Positions 1 to 9,319 of a DNA stretch of 64,000 nucleotides are shown here, piece after piece. The first letter of the stretch is position 1; each line of letters begins with the position of its first letter. The notes under the pieces were generated by a model. The model ran no database searches. It saw only the letters and a list, made by a program, of their open reading frames with translations, and was not told the origin of the DNA. The DNA is from Citroniella saccharovorans (GTDB lineage: Bacteria > Bacillota > Clostridia > Tissierellales > Peptoniphilaceae), in the NCBI RefSeq assembly GCF_035481615.1, contig NZ_JAYKOT010000003.1, positions 62,001 to 126,000 on the forward strand, read 5' to 3'. The position numbers and the translations under genes were made by a program.

Positions 1-387
1 GAAAAAGAAAAACTAAGCCTAGTATTTGTAAAAGATGGAAAGATTATTTTTAAATCAGATAAAAAGGGAATTAGACCAATCCTTGAAGCCTACAATGAAA
101 AAAAGGACCTACTAAAAGACTCTTTTTTAGCTGATAAGGTTGTTGGAAGGGCGGCTTTAAGTTTTATAGAAGAACTTGGAGTAAAAAGTTTTTATACAGA
201 AATTATTTCAAGGGAAGTTATAGATTATTTAAAGAATAAGGATATAGCCTATTTTTATGATGAAGTTGTTGATAAGATTTTAAATAGGGATAAAACAGAT
301 CTTTGTCCAATGGAAAAAATATCTCAAAGTTCAAGTGATAACAAGGAAATTATATTAAAAATAAAAAAATTTTTAAAGGAGGTTTAA
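1..387 (+). CDS. DUF1893 family protein, C-terminal part (cut by window start)
   Basis: The frame is open from base 1 to the TAA at 385-387, giving about 128 residues. The order of motifs fits DUF1893, a small family with a cytidine-deaminase-like fold and no assigned reaction: FVKDGKIIF, then ADKVVGRAA, then a terminal NRDKTDLCPMEK. Only the extreme N-terminus should be missing. The stop abuts the ATG of the following ECF S-component gene and that gene's AGGAGG lies inside this ORF, so the two are co-translated. Pairing with a membrane substrate-binding subunit suggests a role linked to the imported compound, but no substrate can be named. Family assignment is from recognised motifs. Confidence 0.8.
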   Translation, partial: EKEKLSLVFVKDGKIIFKSDKKGIRPILEAYNEKKDLLKDSFLADKVVGRAALSFIEELGVKSFYTEIISREVIDYLKNKDIAYFYDEVVDKILNRDKTDLCPMEKISQSSSDNKEIILKIKKFLKEV

Positions 388-897
388 ATGAAGACTAAAA
401 ATTTAGTTATGTCAGCCCTATTTGTAGCTTTAGGTATTTTAATACCTATGATTTTTCACTCAATGGGTTTAGGTAAGGCTTTTTTACCAATGCATATACC
501 TGTACTTTTAGCAGGATTTATACTTGGTAAAAAGGAAGGCTTTATAGTTGGATTAATTACCCCAATTATTTCTTCCCTTATAACAAGTATGCCACCTATG
601 TTCCCAATGGTGCCAATTATGACAGTTGAACTTGCAATATATGGTTTATTTGCTGGATATTTTTATAAAGATAAAAAGCTTAATATTTTTGTAAGTTTAC
701 TATTAACTATGCTAATTGGCAGGGTATTTGCTGGAGCTGTTGTAGCAATTCTATCTACTTTCTTTGGTTTTAAGGGTAAAATGCTTCCTTGGATTATAGC
801 TTCAGTTACTGAATCTGTACCAGGAATTATTTTACAATTAATTCTAATACCTACAATAACATTTGCTTCAGAAAAAGTTTTAAAAGAAAATAAATAA
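388..897 (+). CDS. ECF transporter S component, substrate unknown
   Basis: A 169-residue, almost wholly hydrophobic protein with about five or six membrane spans. It starts MKTKNLVMSALFVALGIL, the typical opening of energy-coupling-factor S components, and has a loop of Met/Pro repeats (TSMPPMFPMVPIM, about residues 67-79). S components bind a vitamin or other micronutrient and work with a shared EcfAA'T module, which is not in this window. The start follows AAAGGAGGTTTAA directly. It is co-operonic with the DUF1893 gene before it and ends at a strong hairpin terminator. The sequence is not clearly ThiT, BioY, RibU or PanT, so I give no substrate. Confidence 0.85.
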   Translation: MKTKNLVMSALFVALGILIPMIFHSMGLGKAFLPMHIPVLLAGFILGKKEGFIVGLITPIISSLITSMPPMFPMVPIMTVELAIYGLFAGYFYKDKKLNIFVSLLLTMLIGRVFAGAVVAILSTFFGFKGKMLPWIIASVTESVPGIILQLILIPTITFASEKVLKENK

Positions 898-903
898 AAA
901 CAA

Positions 904-949
904 GAAAGCCAGTTTTATTATAGCTAAATCTAATAAGACTGGTTTTTTA
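904..949 (+). terminator. Rho-independent terminator after the ECF S gene
   Basis: Arms AAAGCCAGTTTTATTA and TAATAAGACTGGTTTTTT pair over about 15 bp with G-U wobbles around a 10-base loop, followed by a T run. The next 240 bases (950-1189) are very AT-rich and I see no gene in them. Confidence 0.85.
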
Positions 950-1189
950 TTGTGTGATTTTAATATTTAAAATGAATAAAAAAATAAAATGAAAAATATT
1001 TAAAAGCCTAATTTAACTTATTATAGATTATAAGCTATTAGACCTATTTTTAGCTGTTTTATTTTAAGATATAAAGCATATAAAAAATTAAACATAAAAA
1101 TAATAGTAAAAGATACATAACTAAGTTTAAATTAGATAAATAATTGTTTTACAGCATTTAAAAACTAAAATCATAATAGAAATTTTATA

Positions 1190-1216
1190 TTGATATAAAA
1201 AATAAAGTGCTATAAT
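1190..1216 (+). promoter_or_regulatory. Promoter of the large surface protein gene
   Basis: TTGATA at 1190-1195 and TATAAT at 1211-1216 are separated by 15 bases, with an extended TGC immediately before the -10. AAAGGAG at 1241-1247 is the ribosome binding site for the ATG at 1255. Confidence 0.6.
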
Positions 1217-1254
1217 ATATTTGATTTAAAATTTATAAATAAAGGAGAAATGTT

Positions 1255-4200
1255 ATGAAAAGATTTTTAAGTGCATTACTAAGCTTTGTAATGATATTTA
1301 CATCACTTGTTACAGCGCTTCCAGTTAAAGCGCAAGACATGCCTAGGGTTACACCTACTAAAGATAAGATAATAGAATCTGGAAATCCTTCCAACCCAAC
1401 TGATCCTACAGATCCAGTAGAACCTGGAGAAGATAAGGACGAAAAGCCACAAATAGGTAATGATGCAAAATATCATGTTATTATGGAAGAACCTGCTGCA
1501 TCTAATAGAGATGCCTACCTACCAGCAAAGGGCGGATTTGTAAAATTTAGATATGATTCAAAAGATTTAAAAGAAGCTGATATGGAATATTTAGTCTACA
1601 AAGATGGAAAGAAGATTGATTTTAAATTTAGTTCAATAATATCTCATGATGGTCAATATATGGATGGAGTTGAATTTTCTGCTAAGCTTGATCCAAATAC
1701 AATTGGCAAAGAAGAAGTATATGAATTTTATATAAAAGAAAAGAAAGATCTAAGCTATGACGAAAAAAATATTATTAAAATAACAGTAATTCCTGAAGCC
1801 AAGGAAGATGGAATATCTGCTTTAGGCTTTTATGAAAAATCTTTTACAAATAAAGATACAAATAGAGAATTTTATCTTAACATATATGGAAAAAATTTAA
1901 GTGAGGATAATATTAAATATGAAGTAAAAAAATCTGATCCTAACTCTAAAGATTTAACAGTTGCTATCAAGGGCCCATTTTTTGATGTACTTCCAGCAAA
2001 TGCAAATATAAGCGTTCCAGAAAACAATCTAGGAAAAGCTTACACTTATACAGTTGATTTCTGGACTAATCAAATGGATAAAAAAAGATTAACAATAAAA
2101 GTTGGAAGTGACGGAGAAATTCTTCCAGACCCAGAAGAGCCTTCTGAAGATGAATATGTTTTATCTGTAAGCTCAAAGAAAACTGAGCTAGAATCAGCTG
2201 GAGGAACTGTTACTATAAAATTAACTACAAAACCGGACCCAGAAAAAATAATTACAGAGATTCTATTAAATGGAGTAAAAATAGAAGAAAGTGCTGTTTC
2301 TGGAAGCTTTGTAATGAAAAATACCTATTTTGCTACACTTCCTGAAAACACAAGTGATAAAGACAATGTATATACTTTTAAATTTAAGGGAGAAAATGAT
2401 AAGAATTTCAAGCAAGTTTTAGTAACTGTTAAGAAAAACGAATCACCTACTCCTAGCGTTGATTTTAGCATACAGGAAGATCCTAACAGCGAAAAAGATT
2501 TTACATTAGAAAATGCTGGCGGAGAAGTAAGCTTTTCTATTTTTGTAATTGGTAACTCTAAAGAAATTACCAATGATATGATAGAAGTGAAGTCATTTGA
2601 TGGGGATAAAGAAGTAAATTTAAGTCCTTCTATTAGTGGACTTAAAGCTAGAAGAACTATCAAATTAACTCTTCCTAAAAATGAAACAGAAGTAGACAAG
2701 GTATATAAAATTTTTGTTTCACCAAAGGGAAAAGAAAATTCAGATAAGATAGAAGTTAGAGTTACTGTAAAGAAATTAGATATTGTTAAGATAGATTTAG
2801 ATGAGCTAAATGTAAAATATCCTGAACTTAAACTTGAAGGTGGAGAACAAACTATTACTATAAAAGGTAAGAACTTAGATAAGGCTAAATCTAAAAAAAT
2901 AAGTCTATTTGATATAAGTTCTGGAATGGAAGTAGATGCAAGTAGTAATTTTGAAATAAAAGATGACTTTATTGGAAATGATAAGGTTCAAACAGCCAAA
3001 ATAAATCTATTTAAAGTTGATAAAGATACAGAATATAAGATTTATGTAGACCTTGATGGAAATAAAATTTCAAATACCTTCTCGCAAACAAAAGATGCTA
3101 ATACAAACGACCTACAAGTTATTGCACCAAAGAGATCATTTTTAATAGATGACAATACTCTAGCAATTGAATTTTTTGTAAATGTATTAGCCTACAAGGA
3201 AGGATCAATTGAAAAAGGCCTATCTATAAATAACGACATAAAGATGGGACCAAATGATAAGGTTGAAATAAATAATGACATTATTAAAATAACATTTGCT
3301 GAACCAATTTTTAAGGATAGAACAAAAACTTATAGCCTTCACATGGATGAAAGATCTATTATGGACTATGAAAAAGAACCTAACAGGGCATTTAACTCCA
3401 CTATTATAAGAAATGAAGCAATTGTCCTTGAAAGTCACTTTGAATCTGGATATCAAAATCCTCCTAAGGACGGAAAAGTTGTCTACAAACTTAGCGGATA
3501 TAATTTAGGAGATAATTTAAAATTCAAGATTCAAAAAAATACTAAAAATAAAGAACTTTTCTACAGTAGTGACAATGATGAAGCCGATAATATCATAAAA
3601 GACTTTAAGGTAGAAGGCGACGATAAAAATAGAACTATTAGCTTTACTGCTCCAGAAAATACTACAGATAAGCTTGAAACTTACACTATTATGGTATCTG
3701 TAAATGGAGGAGTGACTTATGAATCTACACTTGGTGCAAGCCTAGAAGAAAGATTTAAAAGAAGTATTATTGCTGTCTTCCCTGAAGGAGCAGACACTAA
3801 AAAATCAGTAATAGATTTCATTCAAATCCAATCTTATGGCACACAAGGGGGATCAGAACAGGCTGATATAACTCATACAGACCTTCCAACTAACCAAGGC
3901 TCTAAAAAAACTCTACTATGGATAAGTGGAACAAACTTAGATGCACATAAATCAAGAATTAGATTAATTGATGAAAATGGTGTTTACTGGTCTCCAATTT
4001 ACGATGCAACTCACGATTCTGGAGATAGAGTTATGATGACAATGCTAGATGGAATGAAAGATGGTAAAAGCTTTGGAATGACAGGCAGTGGAAACAATAT
4101 GCTTATGGAAGTTATCCTACCTAATGGATATAAACCAAAAGAAGGCCATGATGGTAGAGTTTATAGGTATCAAGTAGCTCCTGATGGAGTAAACTTTAAT

Positions 4201-5952
4201 GAAGAAGCAGAAGTTACAGCTAATGTTGTGTTTGATAAGGCTAAGGGCAAGACTGACCCAGATGAAAATCTAATAGATGTTGTAGTAAGACACACTTATG
4301 AAAATGGTAAAGATATTGTTGAGCCTAGAACAATAAAGGCTTACAAACATCTTCCTCCAAATGTATTCCACTATATGCTACCTTTCTATACAGAAAATGG
4401 AGAATATAAAGAAGGATTTTTAGGTTATAAACTTAAAGATACTGATGAATTAGTTTTTGGAAGAGAAGGATTTGGAACATCTAAGCACTATTACTATGAC
4501 AAGAATATAACTGAACTTTTAAATTCAAAGGGAGAAATTGTACTTGTTTATGAAAATCCAGTAGAAATTAACAAAACTGAGCTTCAAGGCCTAGTAGATA
4601 AAGCAAAGAAAATAGATTTAACAAACAAAACAGAAGACTCTAAAAAAGCATTAGAAGAAGCAATTAAAGAAGCAGAAGAAGTATTAGAAAATGCAACAAG
4701 CCAAGAAGAAATAGATAAGGCAAAAGAAGCCCTACAAAAAGCAATAGACGGCTTAGAAGAAAAGCCAGTAGAACTTAATAAAACAGAACTTCAAAAACTA
4801 GTAGATAGTGCAAAGAAAATAGATTTAACAAACAAAACAGAAGAATCTAAAAAAGCTTTAGAAGAAGCAATCAAAAAAGCAGAAGAAGCTTTAGAAAATG
4901 CAACAAGCCAAGAAGAAATAGATAAGGCAAAAGAAGCCCTAGAAAAAGCAATAGAAGGCTTAAAAGAAAAACCACAAAAGCCTGTAGATCCAACACCAGG
5001 CGAAGTACCAGGCACAGATCCAATTCCAGGAGAAAAACCAGGAACAAAACCAGATCCAAAGCCTGAAGTTAAGCCAGAACCAAAGCCAGAAGTAAAACCA
5101 GAAAAGAACATCTTTGATGGAATAGAAAAAGAAAGACAAGCTGGAGACAACAGATACAAGACAGCAGTAGAAATCTCAAAGAAAAACTTTGAAAGTGCAG
5201 AGACCGTAATCCTAGTAAATGGAGAAAAAGAAGCAGACGCATTAGCAGCAAGCGTACTAGCAAAAGAAAAGAACGCACCAATCCTACTAATAAAGAAAGA
5301 CATGACTCCAGACGAAGTAGCGAAAGAAATAGAAAGACTAGGAGCCAAAAACATAATCCTAATAGGCGGCTTAAACTCAGTAACACAAAAAGCAGTAGAA
5401 AATCTAAAACTAGACCTAAATAGAATAGCAGGAAAAGATAGATTCGAAACAGCAGTAGAAATAGCAAAAGCCGCAGGAAAAACAGAAAAACTAATCCTAG
5501 CAAACGGACAAAGCCTAGTAGATGCCCTAACAGCATCAAGCCTAGCACAAGTAGAAAATAGAGGAATAATACTAGTAAACAAAGATAGCATACCAGAATG
5601 TGCAAAAGAACTAGTAGAAAAAGCCAAAGACATCCTAATAGTAGGCGGAGAAAACTCAGTAAAACTAGGAGTAAAAGCGGACAGAATCTCAGGAAAAGAT
5701 AGATTCGAAACAGCAGTAAAAATAGCAGAAAGAGCATTTGTAAATCCAAAACAAATCGCTTTAGCTAATAGCACTGCATACGCAGACGCACTAGTATTTG
5801 GAGGGGTAACAGGAAAAGTAGAAGCCCCAATCTTACTAACAAATAAAGATAAATTACCACAAGTAGTAAAAGAATATCTAGAAAGAAACAAAATAGAAAA
5901 AATCTTTGTACTTGGAGGAGAAAATAGCGTAAGCGAAAATCTTTTCAAATAG
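1255..5952 (+). CDS. Large CWB2-anchored surface protein with FIVAR repeats
   Basis: 1565 residues. A signal peptide runs to about A26 (VKA before QDMP). A short Pro-rich linker precedes about 950 residues of repeated beta-rich, Ig/IPT-like segments with recurring patterns such as ELESAGGTVTI, TLENAGGEVSF and KLEGGEQTITI. Two FIVAR-type helical repeats follow at about 1103-1171 and 1172-1240, then a Pro/Lys/Glu linker at about 1241-1290. Three cell-wall-binding type 2 (CWB2) repeats begin near 1293, 1389 and 1475 (DRFETAVEIAK motifs). CWB2 domains hold proteins non-covalently on anionic wall polymers; there is no LPXTG. Likely an adhesin or S-layer-like protein; ligand unknown. From about base 4560 to 5740 codons shift sharply to A-ending ones, unlike the rest of the gene. 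Confidence 0.9.
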   Translation: MKRFLSALLSFVMIFTSLVTALPVKAQDMPRVTPTKDKIIESGNPSNPTDPTDPVEPGEDKDEKPQIGNDAKYHVIMEEPAASNRDAYLPAKGGFVKFRYDSKDLKEADMEYLVYKDGKKIDFKFSSIISHDGQYMDGVEFSAKLDPNTIGKEEVYEFYIKEKKDLSYDEKNIIKITVIPEAKEDGISALGFYEKSFTNKDTNREFYLNIYGKNLSEDNIKYEVKKSDPNSKDLTVAIKGPFFDVLPANANISVPENNLGKAYTYTVDFWTNQMDKKRLTIKVGSDGEILPDPEEPSEDEYVLSVSSKKTELESAGGTVTIKLTTKPDPEKIITEILLNGVKIEESAVSGSFVMKNTYFATLPENTSDKDNVYTFKFKGENDKNFKQVLVTVKKNESPTPSVDFSIQEDPNSEKDFTLENAGGEVSFSIFVIGNSKEITNDMIEVKSFDGDKEVNLSPSISGLKARRTIKLTLPKNETEVDKVYKIFVSPKGKENSDKIEVRVTVKKLDIVKIDLDELNVKYPELKLEGGEQTITIKGKNLDKAKSKKISLFDISSGMEVDASSNFEIKDDFIGNDKVQTAKINLFKVDKDTEYKIYVDLDGNKISNTFSQTKDANTNDLQVIAPKRSFLIDDNTLAIEFFVNVLAYKEGSIEKGLSINNDIKMGPNDKVEINNDIIKITFAEPIFKDRTKTYSLHMDERSIMDYEKEPNRAFNSTIIRNEAIVLESHFESGYQNPPKDGKVVYKLSGYNLGDNLKFKIQKNTKNKELFYSSDNDEADNIIKDFKVEGDDKNRTISFTAPENTTDKLETYTIMVSVNGGVTYESTLGASLEERFKRSIIAVFPEGADTKKSVIDFIQIQSYGTQGGSEQADITHTDLPTNQGSKKTLLWISGTNLDAHKSRIRLIDENGVYWSPIYDATHDSGDRVMMTMLDGMKDGKSFGMTGSGNNMLMEVILPNGYKPKEGHDGRVYRYQVAPDGVNFNEEAEVTANVVFDKAKGKTDPDENLIDVVVRHTYENGKDIVEPRTIKAYKHLPPNVFHYMLPFYTENGEYKEGFLGYKLKDTDELVFGREGFGTSKHYYYDKNITELLNSKGEIVLVYENPVEINKTELQGLVDKAKKIDLTNKTEDSKKALEEAIKEAEEVLENATSQEEIDKAKEALQKAIDGLEEKPVELNKTELQKLVDSAKKIDLTNKTEESKKALEEAIKKAEEALENATSQEEIDKAKEALEKAIEGLKEKPQKPVDPTPGEVPGTDPIPGEKPGTKPDPKPEVKPEPKPEVKPEKNIFDGIEKERQAGDNRYKTAVEISKKNFESAETVILVNGEKEADALAASVLAKEKNAPILLIKKDMTPDEVAKEIERLGAKNIILIGGLNSVTQKAVENLKLDLNRIAGKDRFETAVEIAKAAGKTEKLILANGQSLVDALTASSLAQVENRGIILVNKDSIPECAKELVEKAKDILIVGGENSVKLGVKADRISGKDRFETAVKIAERAFVNPKQIALANSTAYADALVFGGVTGKVEAPILLTNKDKLPQVVKEYLERNKIEKIFVLGGENSVSENLFK
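4561..4974 (+). repeat. Tandem 207-bp repeat encoding two FIVAR domains
   Basis: Unit 1 is 4561-4767 and unit 2 is 4768-4974, each 69 codons and nearly identical in DNA. The shared core includes aagaaaatagatttaacaaa and gcaacaagccaagaagaaat. High DNA identity suggests recent duplication or homogenisation, so copy number may vary between strains. Confidence 0.9.
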
Positions 5953-5962
5953 AGATAAACTC

Positions 5963-5994
5963 AAGAGAGTGGACATAAGTCCACTCTCTTTTTT
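5963..5994 (+). terminator. Terminator of the surface protein gene
   Basis: A perfect 12-bp stem, AAGAGAGTGGAC with GTCCACTCTCTT, closes an ATAA loop and is followed by TTTT, 10 bases after the stop codon. Confidence 0.95.
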
Positions 5995-6125
5995 AAAATA
6001 AATAAACTTTTAGATTTATGACTAGACTAATATTTTTTTACTATATTTTTCAGCTTTATTTTTTGCCTTTTTTATTTTTAAATAGGCTTATATATATGAT
6101 ATAATTTACATAAAGGGGTGGTTTT

Positions 6126-6690
6126 ATGTTAGAAAAAATTAGAAATGATGTAAGAGAAGCTCTAGTAGAATTATTGGACATATCAAATTTAAAGAAAAAT
6201 GATATTTTTGTGCTTGGAGGTTCGACTTCTGAGGTTTTGGGCTTTCATATTGGAAAACACTCTTCTGAAGAAGTGGGAGAAGTTATTATAGATGAGATTT
6301 ATAATATTTTAAGTAAAAGAGGTATTTTCTTAGCTGTTCAAGGATGTGAACATATAAATAGGGCACTTACTGTTCCTAGGGAGATTTTAAACTTTTATGA
6401 TCTTGAAGAGGTAAGTGTTGTTCCAAGTTTACACGCCGGCGGTTCTCTTTCTATGAATTATTATAAAATTTTAGAAGATCCTATTCTTGTGGAACATATT
6501 GTAGCTAAGGCTGGGATGGATATTGGAGATACTTTCTATCGGTATGCATGTTAAGTTTGTGCAGGTTCCTGTAAGACTAAAGGTTAAGAAAATTAATGAG
6601 GCTAATTTAACTGCTCTTAGGTCTAGGCCAAAGTTAATTGGAGGAGTTAGGGCTAAGTATAAGGACAAAGTTGAGGCAAATCGAGATTAG
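6126..6690 (+). pseudogene. UPF0340 / DUF436 (YwlG-like) protein, frameshifted
   Basis: The first frame (6126-6554) has the family's opening, including GGSTSEVLGFHIG, AVQGCEHINRALTVP and HAGGSLSMNYY. It runs out of register after GMDIGDT near 6533-6537. Reading on in the +1 frame from the ATC at 6538 gives IGMHVKFVQVPVRLKVKK... to the TAG at 6688, the usual C-terminus. One extra base restores about 187 residues, the normal family length. The function of the family is unknown. AAGGGGTGG precedes the ATG, and TATAAT at 6100-6105 with an upstream TGA is the likely promoter. The break may be a sequencing artefact, as other genes here show the same kind of lesion. Confidence 0.85.
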
Positions 6691-6806
6691 GTTTTTTTAT
6701 TTTCTTTGCTTTCACTAAATTAAAGCTTGCTTGGAAGATTTTCTTATTTTTTTAAAAATTTTCTAAGGGGGAAAGCAATGTGTAAGAAAAAAAGATTTAA
6801 TATCAG

Positions 6807-7002
6807 GCTGTTGACAAAGTAGCAAAATCCAAAAGGTAGCGCTTTATACGAAAGAAATTGTAAGAAATTCAAATTGAAATAATTCGCCCGAAAACCAAAC
6901 TGTTTGAGCGTTAGCGAGCTATCGATTTACAGGATTATGAGATTTAGATTTTTGGGGTTTCTGCAGTCGGATAAGCGTTTTTGGATTTTGTCTACACTCT
7001 GG
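6807..7002. repeat. Non-coding inverted-repeat element, MITE-like or IS relic
   Basis: The 6691-7112 gap holds no gene. Within it, GCAAAATCCAAAA (6822-6834) faces TTTTTGGATTTTGTC (6978-6992) about 143 bases away. The outer flanks also partly pair (TGTTGACAAA against GTGTAGACAAA inverted). The interior is richer in GC than its surroundings (GAGCGTTAGCGAGC). The same inverted core occurs at 63021-63176. No transposase fragment is recognisable. Confidence 0.55.
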
Positions 7003-7112
7003 ATTTAATATATTATTTATTTGATTTTAAAAAATTTTGTTTATTATTTTGATTACTTTTAGGGATCTTTTTAGATTCCTATTTATTATGTAGGTGAGGT
7101 TGGGAGATAAAT

Positions 7113-9318
7113 TTGTTAGATAATTTGAATGAAATGCAGAAAAAAGCAGTTTTTGAAACAAAAGGGCCCATCTTAGTTTTGGCTGGGGCTGGTAGTGGTA
7201 AGACTAGGGTTTTAACCAGTAAGATTTATTATCTTTTGAAGGAAAAAGGTGTTAGAAAATCTGAAATTCTAGCTATTACTTTTACTAACAAGGCTGCAAA
7301 GGAGATGAGGGAAAGGGTCGAAAGTCTTTTGGAGGAGGATGTGTCAGGGATGTGGATTGGCACATTTCACTCTATCTGTGTGAGAATTTTAAGACGCTAT
7401 GCTGATAGGCTTGGATATACTTCTGGATTTTCTATTTACGACAGGACGGACTCTAAGACTCTTTTAAAGGAAGTCTACAAAAGGCTGGACATTTCAGATA
7501 AGACTATTGAGTATAATCTTGTTTTAAATAAGATTTCAGATGCAAAAAACAATCTTGTTTTCCCGGAAGATTATACTAAATACTACGGCAATGATTTTGC
7601 CTCTATTAAAATTAGTGAAATTTATGGTCTTTATGAGGATTTAAAGAAAGAGTACAATGCCTTTGATTTTGATGATCTTATTATAAAGACTCTTATTCTT
7701 CTTGTAAGTTTTGACGATGCTCTGGAATATTATCAAGATAAGTTTAGCTATATTTTTGTAGACGAGTACCAAGATACCAACAAAACTCAGTATGAGCTTG
7801 TTAAGCTTCTTTCAAAAAAACACATGAATGTGACTGCTGTTGGGGACAATGACCAGTCTATTTATGGCTGGAGAGGGGCAGATATTTCCAATATTTTAAA
7901 TTTTGAAAAGGATTTTGAAGCGAGTCAGGTTATTAAGCTGGAGAGGAATTATAGGTCTACGAGCGAGATTTTAAATGCTGCAAATGAGCTTATTAAAAAC
8001 AATGACCAGAAATATTTGAAAAAGCTTTGGACGGATAAGTCTAGCGGGAAAAAACCCATTTATTTAAATCTTCCTTCTGATATGGATACTGCTTACAAGC
8101 TTGTTCAAAAGGTCAATGAGCTTTTATATAAGGGGGAGGCGCTAAGCGAGATGGCAATTCTCTATAGGACCAACGCCGAGTCTAGACAGCTTGAAGAGGC
8201 TCTTATTGCTTACGGGATAAATTATGTTGTAGTTGGGGGCCTTAAATTCTACGAAAGAAAAGAGATTAAGGATATTGTTGCCTACTTAACTATTTTTATG
8301 AATAAGACGGACGATGTTTCTTTTAGGAGGATTATCAATGTTCCTAGAAGGGGGATTGGCGAAAAAGAGTTTAGAAAAGGTAGATAATTTGGCTAGAAAA
8401 AAAGGAATTTCTAGTTTAGAGATGATTTTATGTGATGATTTTGAAAGTGTTTATCCAGGAAAGGTTCCAAATGGCTTTTTGGAGTTTAGAGGAATTTATA
8501 AAAAGCTAGCGACTTTACTAAATCAATCTTCTCTTAGTGATTTTGTAAGTGACCTTATAGACATTTCTGGTATGAAGTCGATGTATGAAGATGAAGGTTC
8601 TTTAGAGTCTAGAACTAAACTTGAAAATATGGAATCTTTTTTAAATGCTATTATTGAATATGAAAATATAAGCGAAAATCCAAGCCTAGAAGATTATCTT
8701 CAAACTGCTAAGCTTATGAGTGAACTTGACAAGACTGAAAGTTCAAGTGGAAGTATTAGTCTTATGACTGTTCACTCAGCCAAGGGTCTGGAGTTCAAAA
8801 ATGTTTTTGTGGTTGGCCTTGAGGATGACAATTTTCCAAGCAGGATGGCAGTAGAAGAAGGAAATTTAGAGGAAGAGAGAAGACTATTCTACGTTGCTAT
8901 AACTCGTGCAAAGGAAAATTTATTTCTATTTTCTTCTACTAGAAAGATGTATTTTGGCAAGCTTATTCAGTCGCTTCCTTCCAGATTTATTGATGAGCTA
9001 GGTGGTACTATTGAGAGGGAAGAAGGAGAACTTAGAAATAGGATTACTGGAGAGAAGGTAAAAATAGAAAAAGCTAGTGAAAGTGCCTTAGCTGGAAGGG
9101 ACTATTTGAAGTACGATTTGGAAATGAGAAAGAAAAATTTTGATATGTCCAAAAAGGATAATTTTATGGTTGGAGATAAGGTTAAGCATAGGATTTTTGG
9201 GATTGGAACTATTATCAATTTTTCTGGAGAGGGAGAGGATAAAAAGGTTATGATTTCTTTTGAAAATAAGGGTATAAAAAATCTCTCTCTAAGTATTGCT
9301 CCTATTGAGAAGGTGTAG
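7113..9318 (+). CDS. pcrA: ATP-dependent DNA helicase PcrA/UvrD, frameshifted as sequenced
   Basis: Superfamily 1A 3'-5' helicase of repair and replication restart. The first frame (7113-8387) carries the Q motif (LNEMQKKAV), Walker A GAGSGKT at 25-31, FVDEYQDTN and NDQSIYGWRGAD. The second frame (through 9318) carries LMTVHSAKGLEF, EEERRLFYVAITRAKE and a C-terminal PcrA-type basic tail. The join is in the A5 run at 8362-8366: removing one A reads RGIGEKSLEKV, the expected sequence, and yields 734 residues, the usual PcrA length. The start is TTG at 7113 after GTTGGGAGA. The gene directly precedes ligA, a common pair. pcrA is essential in Bacillus, which argues for sequence error or functional bypass, not decay. 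Confidence 0.9.
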
Positions 9319-9319
9319 T

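Noticed and set aside
4561..4974. Direct repeats that could suggest a CRISPR-like array
   Set aside because: Only two adjoining 207-bp units with no spacers, in frame inside a gene and encoding FIVAR domains. I saw no CRISPR array in the window.
5069..5749. A 226-codon Leu-rich minus-strand frame
   Set aside because: Another shadow of the same compositional bias; it overlaps the convincing CWB2 reading on the plus strand.
4791..5948. A 385-codon open frame on the minus strand opposite the FIVAR/CWB2 region
   Set aside because: It arises because A-ending codons on the plus strand remove stops from the opposite frame; its translation is a Ser/Phe-rich, low-complexity sequence with no domain and no ribosome binding site.
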